A program made the position numbers and the translations under genes. Source: Nocardioides islandensis (lineage in GTDB: Bacteria; Actinomycetota; Actinomycetes; Propionibacteriales; Nocardioidaceae). From it: a stretch of DNA of 64,000 bases. This document shows positions 36,315 to 44,794 of the stretch, in pieces (the stretch's first letter is position 1; every line of letters begins with the position of its first letter). Under the pieces are notes generated by a model, which saw nothing but the letters and a program-made list of their open reading frames with translations, did not search any database and had not been told where the DNA came from. The stretch covers positions 496,001 through 560,000 of the forward strand of contig NZ_JADKPN010000001.1 of NCBI RefSeq assembly GCF_015352455.1. Direction: 5' to 3'.

Positions 36315-37904
36315 TCACTCTCCTGCGTCGAGGACCTCGGCGTAAGCGGGCAGCGTCAGGAAGTCGACGAACTCGTCGTCCAGGGCGGTCGCCACGAAGA
36401 CGTCGCGGGCGGTGTCGAGGTGGTCGACGTACCAGCCCGACTCCCGCAGGCCGGCCAGCTCCTCGGCCACGACCGACTCCACGAGCTCGCGGGTGACCTC
36501 CTCGCCGGACGCGAGCGTGACCGCGTGGTGCGTCCACTGCCAGATCTGCGACCGGGAGATCTCGGCGGTCGCGGCGTCCTCCATGAGGTTGTGGATCGCG
36601 GCCGCGCCGTTGCCGGCCAGCCAGGCGGCGACGTAGGCGATGCCGACGTTCACGTTGAGCCGCAGCCCGTCCAAGGTCCGCTCGCCCGGGGTCGCCGCCG
36701 CATCGAGGAGGTCGGAGGACGAGACCCGTACGTCGTCGCGCTGGCGTGCGACCTGGTTGTCGCCGTCCAGCACGCCGTCGAAGATCTCGGCGCACACCGG
36801 CACCAGGTCGGGGTGCGCGACCCACGAACCGTCGAAGCCGGCGCGCGCCTCGCGCTCCTTGTCCTCGCGCACCTTCGCGAACGCCGCCTCGTTGACCGCG
36901 GCGTCGCGCCGCGACGGGATGAACGCGGCCATGCCGCCCATGGCGAAGGCTCCCCGACGGTGGCAGGTCCGCACGAGCAGGTCGGCGTACGCCTGCATCA
37001 TCGGCGCCTTCATGGTGATCGCGCTCCGGTCCGGCAGCGTGAAGCCGTCGGCGTCGCGGAAGTTCTTGATGATGCTGAACAGGTAGTCCCACCGGCCGGC
37101 GTTCAGGCCGCTGGCGTGGTCGCGCAGCTCGAAGAGGATCTCGTCCATCTCGAAGGCCGCGGTGATGGTCTCGATGAGCACGGTCGCCCGCACCGATCCC
37201 TGCGGGATCCCCAGTGCCTGCTGGGAGTAGGTGAACACGTCGTTCCAGAGCCGTGCCTCGAGGTGGCTCTCCATCTTGGGCAGGTAGAAGTAGGGGCCGC
37301 TGCCCCGCGAGAGCTGCTCGGCCGCGTTGTGGAAGAAGTACAGGCCGAAGTCGACCAGCCCGCCCACCAGGGGACGGCCGTCCAGGGTCAGGTGCGCCTC
37401 GTCGAGGTGCCAGCCACGCGGCCGCGGCAGGATCACCGGCAGGTGGTCGGGATCCGCCAGGGAGTAGCCCTTCCCCTCCGGCGAGGTGAAGGCGATCGTC
37501 CGGCGCACCGCGTCGGCCAGGTTCACCTGCCCTTCCACGACGTTGCGCCAGTGCGGGGTGTTCGCGTCCTCGAGATCGGCCAGCCAGACCCGGGCGCCGG
37601 AGTTGAGGGCGTTGATCGCCATCTTGCGGCTGGTCGGCCCGGTGATCTCCACGCGCCGGTCGAGCAGGTCGCGAGGCGGCGGCGCCACCCTCCAGTCGCC
37701 GGCCCGGACCTCGGCGGTCCCCGCGAGGAAGTCGGGACGCTCACCGGATGCGATGCGTTCGCGGCGGGCGCGCCGCGCGGCCAGCAGCTCGTCCCGACGG
37801 GCCCCGAACCGCTGCTGCAGGTCGGCCAGGAAGGCCAGGGCGTCGGGGGTGAGGACCTCATCGGACCGGTCGACGGACGGACCGGTGACCTCGATGCTCG
37901 CCAT
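36315..37904 (-). CDS. aceB: Malate synthase A
   Basis: A 529-residue enzyme that condenses glyoxylate with acetyl-CoA to malate. The family signature is the stretch EMDEILFELRDHASGLNAGR, then WDYLFSIIKNF. Also visible are MKAPMMQAYADLL, AFIPSRRDAAVNE and the C-terminal MEDAATAEISRSQIWQW with the catalytic Asp. It is first in an operon with an acyl-CoA synthetase. No isocitrate lyase gene is in the window. Glyoxylate could also come from ureide breakdown, which may explain its position near the purine genes. The start is leaderless in type (TAGTCT 6 bases upstream). Confidence 0.94.
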   Translation of the reverse strand: MASIEVTGPSVDRSDEVLTPDALAFLADLQQRFGARRDELLAARRARRERIASGERPDFLAGTAEVRAGDWRVAPPPRDLLDRRVEITGPTSRKMAINALNSGARVWLADLEDANTPHWRNVVEGQVNLADAVRRTIAFTSPEGKGYSLADPDHLPVILPRPRGWHLDEAHLTLDGRPLVGGLVDFGLYFFHNAAEQLSRGSGPYFYLPKMESHLEARLWNDVFTYSQQALGIPQGSVRATVLIETITAAFEMDEILFELRDHASGLNAGRWDYLFSIIKNFRDADGFTLPDRSAITMKAPMMQAYADLLVRTCHRRGAFAMGGMAAFIPSRRDAAVNEAAFAKVREDKEREARAGFDGSWVAHPDLVPVCAEIFDGVLDGDNQVARQRDDVRVSSSDLLDAAATPGERTLDGLRLNVNVGIAYVAAWLAGNGAAAIHNLMEDAATAEISRSQIWQWTHHAVTLASGEEVTRELVESVVAEELAGLRESGWYVDHLDTARDVFVATALDDEFVDFLTLPAYAEVLDAGE

Positions 37905-37910
37905 CCGCGC

Positions 37911-37916
37911 AGACTA
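37911..37916 (-). promoter_or_regulatory. -10 element for the aceB operon
   Basis: On the minus strand TAGTCT lies 6 bases before the ATG at 37904. Confidence 0.5.
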
Positions 37917-37949
37917 CGGCGAGCCGCCGAAGGGCGCCGCCGCCGGTTC

Positions 37950-39323
37950 TCAGCCCGCTTCGCCCTCCACCGCGCCGTGCCCGTCGCGCGGCCAGGCGAT
38001 CGCGGCGGTGAGCAGCCCGGCGACGACCGTGGCGTAGTAGTTCATGAACGCCTGCTTGGAGAGCAGCAGGGTCACGAAGACACCCAGGGCCAGCGCGGCG
38101 GCGCTCGTCGTGGCACCCGGCCGACCGCGGAGGCCGACGAGCGCGGACACCAGGACCCCGCCGGCCAGCGGCAGCACGGTGAGAGCCCACGACGGCGGGA
38201 CGCCCCACTCGTTGCCGAGCGCGACCATCAGGGACACCGACTCGGGACGGTACGGCTGGAGCGGCTGGGTGGCCACCACGTCGTGCCAGAAGTCGCGCGG
38301 CCCCCAGGCCAGGAAGACCAGCGTCAGCACGCCGGCCAGCAGCACCCCGGCCACCACCACGCGCAGCCCCAGCCGCCGCCACACCGGCACCAGGAAGGCC
38401 ACCACCGGGGCGACGTACTGCTTGCTCGCGAGCAGGAACGCGATCGCCAGCACCCCGCGTGCCTCCCAGCCGCGAGCCACGGCGAGCGCGAGGACGCCGA
38501 CGCCGAGCATGACCAGGGGCTCGACCCAGCCGGCGCCGACGAGGCGGGCGGTGTACGGCGACATCACCGCGAGGAGCGCCAGCATCCGGCCCGTCCGGTC
38601 GACGGAGAGCCGCCGCCACACGACCACGAGCAGCAGCAGCGCGGCCAGGTGGCCGTAGCGGTAGTCGCCGGCGAGGTACCCGGGGACCTCCGCGAGCAGC
38701 ATGCCGGGCAGGTAGGGGAAGCCGATGAGGATCCGGCCGTCGCGGACCAGCTCGGGCGCCAGGTACCTCGCGGTCTCCTGCGCGTCGAACGGGTTCGGCA
38801 CGCTGCCGCCGTACGGCAGGTGGCCGTGCACCAGGTCGTGCAGCCCGCCGGTGACGTAGAGCGGGACGTCGTCGAGGTACGGCGTGGCGTGCACGACCAG
38901 GGCCAGCATCACGCCCTGGAGCGCCAGGGTCACCCAGAAGGCGACGGCCGCCCGAGGGCCCCGGGCCCAGATCGCGACCAGCGCCGCCAGCACGGCGCCC
39001 CACGACAGGGCGGCGGCCAGCGCCGGCGGCCCCGCGACCGACAGAGCGGCCTCGAAGTGGCCGGCGCGCAGCGCGCACAGGGAGACGAGCACCTGGACCA
39101 CGACCAGGCCACTCCGGCCCGGCAGTCGCTGGGCGAGCCCGAGCCCGGACGCGGCAGCCACGGAGAGGAGGCACAGGACGGTCAGCAGCAGCGCCTGCAC
39201 CAGCGGGTGCGCGGACTGCTGGTTCTGGAACGCCACGACGACGGCGGTCGTGGCGAGCACCACCCGGCCGAGAGGCTCAGGCCTGTCGGCCCCACCAGTC
39301 GAGGAGGGCGGCACGTGCCGCAT
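37950..39323 (-). CDS. Polytopic membrane protein, GT-C glycosyltransferase-like
   Basis: A 457-residue membrane protein with about eleven hydrophobic helices. A large first loop contains HATPYLDDVPLYVTGGLHD and LPYGGSVPNPFDAQE. There is a LLASKQYVAPVVAFLVPVW stretch like GT87 lipid-linked mannosyltransferases and VTLLLSKQAFMNYYATV near the end. The ATG at 39323 overlaps the upstream cca gene by 47 bases. A GTG at 39263, just past the cca stop, is a reasonable alternative start that keeps all helices. It is co-transcribed with cca. The acceptor is unknown. Confidence 0.7.
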   Translation of the reverse strand: MRHVPPSSTGGADRPEPLGRVVLATTAVVVAFQNQQSAHPLVQALLLTVLCLLSVAAASGLGLAQRLPGRSGLVVVQVLVSLCALRAGHFEAALSVAGPPALAAALSWGAVLAALVAIWARGPRAAVAFWVTLALQGVMLALVVHATPYLDDVPLYVTGGLHDLVHGHLPYGGSVPNPFDAQETARYLAPELVRDGRILIGFPYLPGMLLAEVPGYLAGDYRYGHLAALLLLVVVWRRLSVDRTGRMLALLAVMSPYTARLVGAGWVEPLVMLGVGVLALAVARGWEARGVLAIAFLLASKQYVAPVVAFLVPVWRRLGLRVVVAGVLLAGVLTLVFLAWGPRDFWHDVVATQPLQPYRPESVSLMVALGNEWGVPPSWALTVLPLAGGVLVSALVGLRGRPGATTSAAALALGVFVTLLLSKQAFMNYYATVVAGLLTAAIAWPRDGHGAVEGEAG

Positions 39324-40737
39324 CCTCGCCCATCGGCCCGTGGTCCAGGCGCAGATCCAGCAAGAACCGGTAGGCCTTCCCGACCTCCGGGCCCGGCCCG
39401 ATGCCCAGCGCGTCCATGATCTGGGTGCCGTCCAGGTCCGGCCGCATCGCGGCCAGCTCCTCCTCCTCCGACAGCCGGGCGATGCGCGCCTCCAGCTCGT
39501 CGTAGGTACGCCGCAGCCGCTCGGCCTTGCGCTGGTTGCGGGTCGTGCAGTCCGCGCGGGTCAGCACGTGCAGCCGCTCGAGCTGGTCGCCGGCGTCGCG
39601 GACGTAGCGCCGCACGGCGGAGTCGGTCCACTCGCCGTCGCCGTACCCGTGGAACCGCAGGTGCAGCTCGACCAGCTTGCTGACCGCGTCGATCGTCTCG
39701 GTCGGGAAGCGCAGGGCCTGCAGCCGCGCCCGCGTCAGCTTCGCGCCGACCACGTCGTGGTGGTGGAAGGTGACCTGCCCGCCCTCGACGAACCGGCGCG
39801 TGCGTGGCTTGCCGACGTCGTGCATGAGCGCGGCCAGCCGGGAGACGAGGTCCGGCCCGCCGCCGGTCAGGTCGGCCAGCCGCCCCTCCTGGTCGATCGA
39901 CTGCTCCAGCACGGTCAGCGTGTGCTCGTAGACGTCCTTGTGCCGGTGGTGCTCGTCGCGCTCCAGCGCCAGGGCCGGCAGCTCGGGCAGCACCCGCTGG
40001 GCCAGTCCCGTCTCCACCAGGAGCGAGAGACCTGCGCGGGGGTACGGCGCGAGCACCAGCTTCACGAGCTCGTCACGGATCCGCTCGGCGGAGACGATGT
40101 CGATGCGGTCGGCCATCGCGGACATCGCCGCGACAACGCCCTGGTCCACAGCGAAGCCGAGCTGGGCCGCGAACCGGGCGGCCCGCAGCATCCGCAGCGG
40201 GTCGTCGGAGAAGGAGTCCTCGGGCCGTCCCGGGGTCCGCAGCAGCCGGTGCGCGAGGTCGACCACGCCGCCGTACGGGTCCACGAACTCGCGCCGGGGC
40301 AGTGCCACCGCCATCGCGTTGACGCTGAAGTCGCGGCGGCCGAGGTCGCCCTCGAGGGTGTCGCCGAAGTCCACGCTCGGCTTGCGCGAGGCCGGGTCGT
40401 AGCTCTCGGATCGGTACGTCGTCACCTCGACGACCCAGGGCCCCTTCCGGCAGCCGATGGTGCCGAAGTCGCGACCCATCGTCCACACCGCGTCCGACCA
40501 GCTCCGCAGCAGCCGCTCGGTGTCGTCGGGGCGGGCGGAGGTGGCGAAGTCGAGGTCGTTGTGCGCCCGGCCGAGCATCGCGTCGCGGACCGGCCCGCCG
40601 ACCAGGGCCAGCTCGTGCCCGGCCGAGGAGAAGAGGTCGCCGAGCGGGTCGAGCACCGGCGCGATCCGGTCCAGCTCGCGCCCCACCGCCTCCTGGACGT
40701 CGGCCATCCGCAGGGGAGGCAGATCGGTGGCGGACAC
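39277..40737 (-). CDS. cca: CCA tRNA nucleotidyltransferase
   Basis: A 486-residue enzyme that builds or repairs the CCA end of tRNAs. The nucleotidyltransferase head shows LVGGPVRDAMLGRAHNDLDF (GG...DxD metal site), RRDFSVNAMA, and SDDPLRMLRAARFAAQLGF. An HD domain follows (HKDVYEHTLTVL and LMHDVGKPRTRRF). The GTG at 40737 is chosen because TACGCT lies 8 bases upstream and the frame before it is promoter DNA. It is divergent from the DUF6049-murJ block, the position of pcnA in mycobacteria. The usual NUDIX gene between them is absent here. Confidence 0.92.
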   Translation of the reverse strand: MSATDLPPLRMADVQEAVGRELDRIAPVLDPLGDLFSSAGHELALVGGPVRDAMLGRAHNDLDFATSARPDDTERLLRSWSDAVWTMGRDFGTIGCRKGPWVVEVTTYRSESYDPASRKPSVDFGDTLEGDLGRRDFSVNAMAVALPRREFVDPYGGVVDLAHRLLRTPGRPEDSFSDDPLRMLRAARFAAQLGFAVDQGVVAAMSAMADRIDIVSAERIRDELVKLVLAPYPRAGLSLLVETGLAQRVLPELPALALERDEHHRHKDVYEHTLTVLEQSIDQEGRLADLTGGGPDLVSRLAALMHDVGKPRTRRFVEGGQVTFHHHDVVGAKLTRARLQALRFPTETIDAVSKLVELHLRFHGYGDGEWTDSAVRRYVRDAGDQLERLHVLTRADCTTRNQRKAERLRRTYDELEARIARLSEEEELAAMRPDLDGTQIMDALGIGPGPEVGKAYRFLLDLRLDHGPMGEDAARAALLDWWGRQA

Positions 40738-40745
40738 GGGGGTCC

Positions 40746-40751
40746 AGCGTA
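40746..40751 (-). promoter_or_regulatory. -10 element for cca (leaderless type)
   Basis: On the minus strand TACGCT lies 8 bases before the GTG at 40737. It sits within an 83-bp divergent promoter region. Confidence 0.5.
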
Positions 40752-40808
40752 GTGGCCGCGCCGGACGGGGCCGTATTCGTCGTCCCCGGACCGCACTCCC
40801 CGGCGGTC

Positions 40809-40814
40809 TAGCAT
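40809..40814 (+). promoter_or_regulatory. -10 element for the DUF6049-murJ genes (leaderless type)
   Basis: TAGCAT lies 6 bases before the GTG at 40821. Confidence 0.5.
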
Positions 40815-40820
40815 CGGACG

Positions 40821-43040
40821 GTGCCCCGACGCCCGACGCTGCTGCCTGCCCTGGCGGCCGTCGTGTGGGGCCTCGGCCTCCTCGCCCTGCCGGTGGCACC
40901 GGCGTCCGCGTCCGCCTCGCAGGCCTCCGCCACCGAGGCGCCGCTGGCGATCTCCATCGACCAGCTGACGCCGTCCTCGATCCCGGAGAAGGGCAAGGTC
41001 CGGATCAGCGGCCTGGTCACCAACCAGTCCGACGAGACCTGGACCGCGATCAACGTGCACGCCTTCATCAGCGCCGACCCGATCGTCGACTCCACGGACC
41101 TCGCCTTCGAGAGCACCCGCGGGTCGGAGGAGTACGTCGGGGACCGGATCACCGTCCCGGGCACCTTCGACACGATCGCCGAGCTCGCCCCGGGCGCGTC
41201 CGCGCGGTACACCGACCGCGTCCCGGTCTCGGTCCTCGACGTCGACGAGGCCGGCGTCTACTGGTTCGGGGTGCACGCCCTCGGCACCAGCCCGGCCGGC
41301 CGCGACCCGGTGGCCGACGGCCGGGCGCGCACCTTCCTCCCGTACGTGCCGCGCCAGGGCCGCGGCGAACCGATCGACACCGCGCTGGTGCTGCCCGTCC
41401 GGCACCAGGTGCTGCACGAGCGCGACGGCCGGGTGGCCGGTGAGGACGGCTGGCTGGACACCCTCGACGAGGGCGGCCAGCTGTCGTCGATCCTGAACTT
41501 CGGGGTGGCCGCCGGCAGCCGGCCGCTGACGTGGCTGGTGGACCCGTCGGTGCCGGACGCCGTCAGCAAGATCAACAACGGCAACCCGGCGCGCCCGCTC
41601 GTCGTGCGCGACACCGACACCGGCGGCGGGGCCGGGGAACCCGGCGACGGCTCGACGACACCGACCGACCCGGCCACCGGCGAGACCGCCGACCCGGCCA
41701 GCCCCCAGCGGCAGGAGGCGAGCCGGGTCGCCACCCAGTGGCTGGCCCGGTTCCAGCAGGCGTTGTCCGGCAAGCAGGTGCTCGCCCTCCCCTGGGGCGA
41801 CGTGGACGTCGCCGCGGCGGCCAAGAGCTCCCTGCAGGTCTACAACGACGCCAAGGCCCGGTCCGGCACCCAGATCACCCAGGGCACCCTGCCCGCCACT
41901 CCCGCCGTCGCCGCACCCAGCGGGCACCTCGACGACGCGGCCCTGGCCGCCACCGACGCCGCCACCACGATCCTGGTCGCCGACAAGAGCGTGGCGCGCG
42001 GCCGCGCGCCGTCCGTGGCGTCGTACAACGGCAAGCGTCTGGTCATGTACGCCTCCGACGTCCTCGACGGCGGTCCCGGCCCTGACGACCCGCTGGCGCC
42101 GGTCGCGGTCCGGCAGCGGATCCTCAGCGAGGCCGCCCTGCGGATGACCGAGCCGGGCCGGCAACCGCTCGTCGTGGTGTTCCCGCCCAGCTGGAGCCCG
42201 CCCGGCGGGCCGGACTACTCCGCGTTCTTCCAGGGCCTGGACGTCAACTGGATGCGGCTGACCTCGCTGGCGGACGCCACGGCGGTCCGGGCGCGGCCGC
42301 TGACCGCGGACCGGTACGTCTACCCGCAGTGGCAGAGCAACCACGAGGTCGACCCGGACGGGTTCACCGCGATCGACCGGCTCACCGAGGAGGCCACGCG
42401 GCTGCAGGGGGTGCTGGCCGACGAGTCGGACCTGGCCGCGCGGATCCGGGCGGAGGCGTTCGGGAACGTCTCCTACTTCGCCCGCGAGGACGAGCTGCGA
42501 TCGCTGGTCGCCACCCAGGACGCCGCCGGCTGGGTGCAGGACAAGCTCCACTCGGTCTCGGTGTCCGCCCCGCGCCGGGTCATCCTGTCCAGCGACAACG
42601 GCAGCTTCTCGGTGACGATCACCAACGGCCTGGACGAACCCGTCTCGGTGCAGGTGCAGACGAGCTCCTCGCCGCCGATGGACATCACCGCACCCACCAA
42701 GCTCGACCTGGGCGCCGACGCGGCGACGACCGTGCTGCTGCGCGCCTCGACCAACCGGCTCGGCGTGCACAACGTGACGATCTCCCTGGCCGACCCCGAC
42801 GGACGGCCGCTGGGCTCCTCCGACACGGTGCCCGTCCGCGCCGCCCAGGTGAGCCGGGTGATCTGGCTGATCATGGGCCTGGCCGGCGGCCTGCTGCTGC
42901 TCGCCATCATCCTGCGGCTGGTCCGCCGGATCCGGGGCGGCGGCTCCGGCGGGGACGACCCCGGCGACGACCCGGCGCCCGGCGGTGGGCCGGAGGGCGC
43001 CGCGGACGCCCGGGAGCCACAACCCGTGGCCGGACCGTGA
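40821..43040 (+). CDS. DUF6049 secreted, membrane-anchored protein
   Basis: A 739-residue protein of unknown function, conserved next to murJ in actinobacteria (the Rv3909 position). It has a Sec signal peptide (about 1-34, hydrophobic core VVWGLGLLALPVAPASA), a long extracytoplasmic part with beta-rich ends (GKVRISGLVTNQSDETW near the start, GSFSVTITNGLDEPVSVQV near 600), one C-terminal helix (VIWLIMGLAGGLLLLAIIL), and a short basic/acidic Gly-rich cytoplasmic tail. A Thr/Gly/Pro-rich linker lies near 270-300. The overlap of 4 bases with murJ suggests a partner role in exporting or assembling cell wall precursors. Confidence 0.85.
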   Translation: MPRRPTLLPALAAVVWGLGLLALPVAPASASASQASATEAPLAISIDQLTPSSIPEKGKVRISGLVTNQSDETWTAINVHAFISADPIVDSTDLAFESTRGSEEYVGDRITVPGTFDTIAELAPGASARYTDRVPVSVLDVDEAGVYWFGVHALGTSPAGRDPVADGRARTFLPYVPRQGRGEPIDTALVLPVRHQVLHERDGRVAGEDGWLDTLDEGGQLSSILNFGVAAGSRPLTWLVDPSVPDAVSKINNGNPARPLVVRDTDTGGGAGEPGDGSTTPTDPATGETADPASPQRQEASRVATQWLARFQQALSGKQVLALPWGDVDVAAAAKSSLQVYNDAKARSGTQITQGTLPATPAVAAPSGHLDDAALAATDAATTILVADKSVARGRAPSVASYNGKRLVMYASDVLDGGPGPDDPLAPVAVRQRILSEAALRMTEPGRQPLVVVFPPSWSPPGGPDYSAFFQGLDVNWMRLTSLADATAVRARPLTADRYVYPQWQSNHEVDPDGFTAIDRLTEEATRLQGVLADESDLAARIRAEAFGNVSYFAREDELRSLVATQDAAGWVQDKLHSVSVSAPRRVILSSDNGSFSVTITNGLDEPVSVQVQTSSSPPMDITAPTKLDLGADAATTVLLRASTNRLGVHNVTISLADPDGRPLGSSDTVPVRAAQVSRVIWLIMGLAGGLLLLAIILRLVRRIRGGGSGGDDPGDDPAPGGGPEGAADAREPQPVAGP

Positions 43041-44725
43041 CGGAGTCCAAGCCGTCCCCGTCGAGTGGCGGGGCCGACGAGGGGGACGACTCCGTCCTCG
43101 CCTCCAGCGCCGTGATGGCCGCGGGCACGATGGTGTCGCGGCTCAGCGGCTACCTGCGCTCGCTGCTGCTCGCGGCGGCGATCGGCAACGTGCTGCACGC
43201 CGACCTCTTCACCATCGGCAACACCGTGCCGAACATGCTCTACATCCTGCTGGCCGGCGGGGTCTTCAACGCCGTGCTCGTGCCGCAGCTGGTCCGGTCG
43301 ATGCGCAACGACGCCGACGGGGGCGAGGCGTACACCAACCGGGTCATCACCCTGGCGGCGCTGTTCCTCGGAGCCGTGAGCGTGGTCCTCGTCGTCGCCG
43401 CGCCGTGGGTGATGAGCGTGTTCCTGTCCTCGGACTACGACAAGCCGGCGCTGGCCGAGCAGCGCGACTCGATCGTCGCGTTCGCCCGGTACTGCCTGCC
43501 GCAGGTCTTCTTCTACGGGATGTTCGCGCTGGTCGGCCAGGTCCTCAACGCCCGTCGCCGGTTCGGCCCGATGATGTGGGCACCGATCGCCAACAACGTG
43601 GTCTCGGTCGTCGTGCTGGTCGGGTACCTCGTCCACTACGGCCCCGTTCCGCAGGCCGACCTCTCGGCGGCGTACTCCTCCGGGCAGGAGGCGTGGCTCG
43701 GCCTGGGCGCCACGCTCGGCATCGCGGTACAACTGCTGGTCCTGCTGCCCTTCCTGCGCGCCGCGGGCTTCCACTACCGGCCGCGCTTCGACTTCCGCGG
43801 CACCGGCCTGGGACACACGCTGCAGCTGGGCCTGTGGACCGTGCTGTTCGTGATCGCCAACCAGGTGGCGTACGCCGTCGTCGTCCGGCTCGCGTCCGGG
43901 GGCACGACCCGAGGTGGTTCCGAGGCGACCGGCTACACGGTGTACGCCAACACGTTCCTCATCGTGATGGTCCCGCACGCGATCATCACCGTGTCGCTGG
44001 CCACCGCGATGCTGCCGTTGCTCTCGTCCCAGGCGAGCGCCCGCGACCTGCCCGGCCTCGCCACCAGCCTCGGACGGGTCCTGCGGACCGCGCTGGCGGT
44101 GGTGCTGCCCTTCGCCGTGCTGCTGCCGGTGATCGCCCCGGACCTGGCCGTCCTGCTCTGGGACTACGGCGCGGCCCGGAGCACCTACACCCTCTACATC
44201 CTGTCCCTGTCGCTGTTCGGCATCGGCGTCGTGTTCTTCACCGTGCACTACCTCGTGCTGCGCGGGTTCTACGCCCTCGAGCGCAACCGCACCGTCTTCT
44301 GGATCCAGTGCGTGGTGGCGGGCACCAACGTCCTCGCCGCGGTCGTCCTGGTCGCCCGCACCGACGCCGAGCACACCGCGCCCGCGCTGGTCGTCGCCTA
44401 CACCGCGTCGTACGCCGTCGGCTCGGTCCTCTCCTACCTCGTGCTGCGCCGCGTGCTCGGCGGCCTGCGGACACCCCGGCTGGTCCGGTTCCTGGTGCGG
44501 CTGGCGCTCGTCACGGCCGCGGCGACGGCCGCGGCGCTGCTGGTCGCCCGGGTGCTGCCCGGACGCGACGAGCCGGGCCACCTCCTGGCGCTGGTGCGCC
44601 TGGTCGCGGTCGGCGGCGTCGACGTCGCGGCGTTCCTGGTGCTGGCCCGGGCCCTCCGGATCGGCGAGGTGACGGCCGTGCTCGACACGGTGACGAGCAG
44701 GGTGACGCGCAGGGGGCGCCGGTGA
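43037..44725 (+). CDS. murJ: Lipid II flippase MurJ
   Basis: A 562-residue, about 14-helix MOP-superfamily protein that moves lipid II to the outer face of the membrane. Recognisable are AAGTMVSRLSGYLRSLLLAA at the N-terminus, GNTVPNMLYILLAGGVFNAV, QVFFYGMFALVGQVLNARRR, and the later ANTFLIVMVPHAIITVSLAT. The GTG start overlaps the DUF6049 stop by 4 bases. In mycobacteria the homologous MviN carries a C-terminal pseudokinase in the same chain. Here the protein ends after the last helices with ...RVTRRGRR, and the pseudokinase is the next gene. Confidence 0.94.
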   Translation: MTESKPSPSSGGADEGDDSVLASSAVMAAGTMVSRLSGYLRSLLLAAAIGNVLHADLFTIGNTVPNMLYILLAGGVFNAVLVPQLVRSMRNDADGGEAYTNRVITLAALFLGAVSVVLVVAAPWVMSVFLSSDYDKPALAEQRDSIVAFARYCLPQVFFYGMFALVGQVLNARRRFGPMMWAPIANNVVSVVVLVGYLVHYGPVPQADLSAAYSSGQEAWLGLGATLGIAVQLLVLLPFLRAAGFHYRPRFDFRGTGLGHTLQLGLWTVLFVIANQVAYAVVVRLASGGTTRGGSEATGYTVYANTFLIVMVPHAIITVSLATAMLPLLSSQASARDLPGLATSLGRVLRTALAVVLPFAVLLPVIAPDLAVLLWDYGAARSTYTLYILSLSLFGIGVVFFTVHYLVLRGFYALERNRTVFWIQCVVAGTNVLAAVVLVARTDAEHTAPALVVAYTASYAVGSVLSYLVLRRVLGGLRTPRLVRFLVRLALVTAAATAAALLVARVLPGRDEPGHLLALVRLVAVGGVDVAAFLVLARALRIGEVTAVLDTVTSRVTRRGRR

Positions 44726-44752
44726 TGACGCGGACCGGGCACCGTCCGCACC

Positions 44753-44758
44753 TACGAT
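44753..44758 (+). promoter_or_regulatory. -10 element for the pseudokinase gene
   Basis: TACGAT would place the transcript start near 44765. That leaves a short leader with GGGAG before the GTG at 44795 and argues against the earlier GTG at 44762. Confidence 0.45.
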
Positions 44759-44794
44759 GAGGTGATCATCAGCCGAGGTCGAGGAAGGGAGACG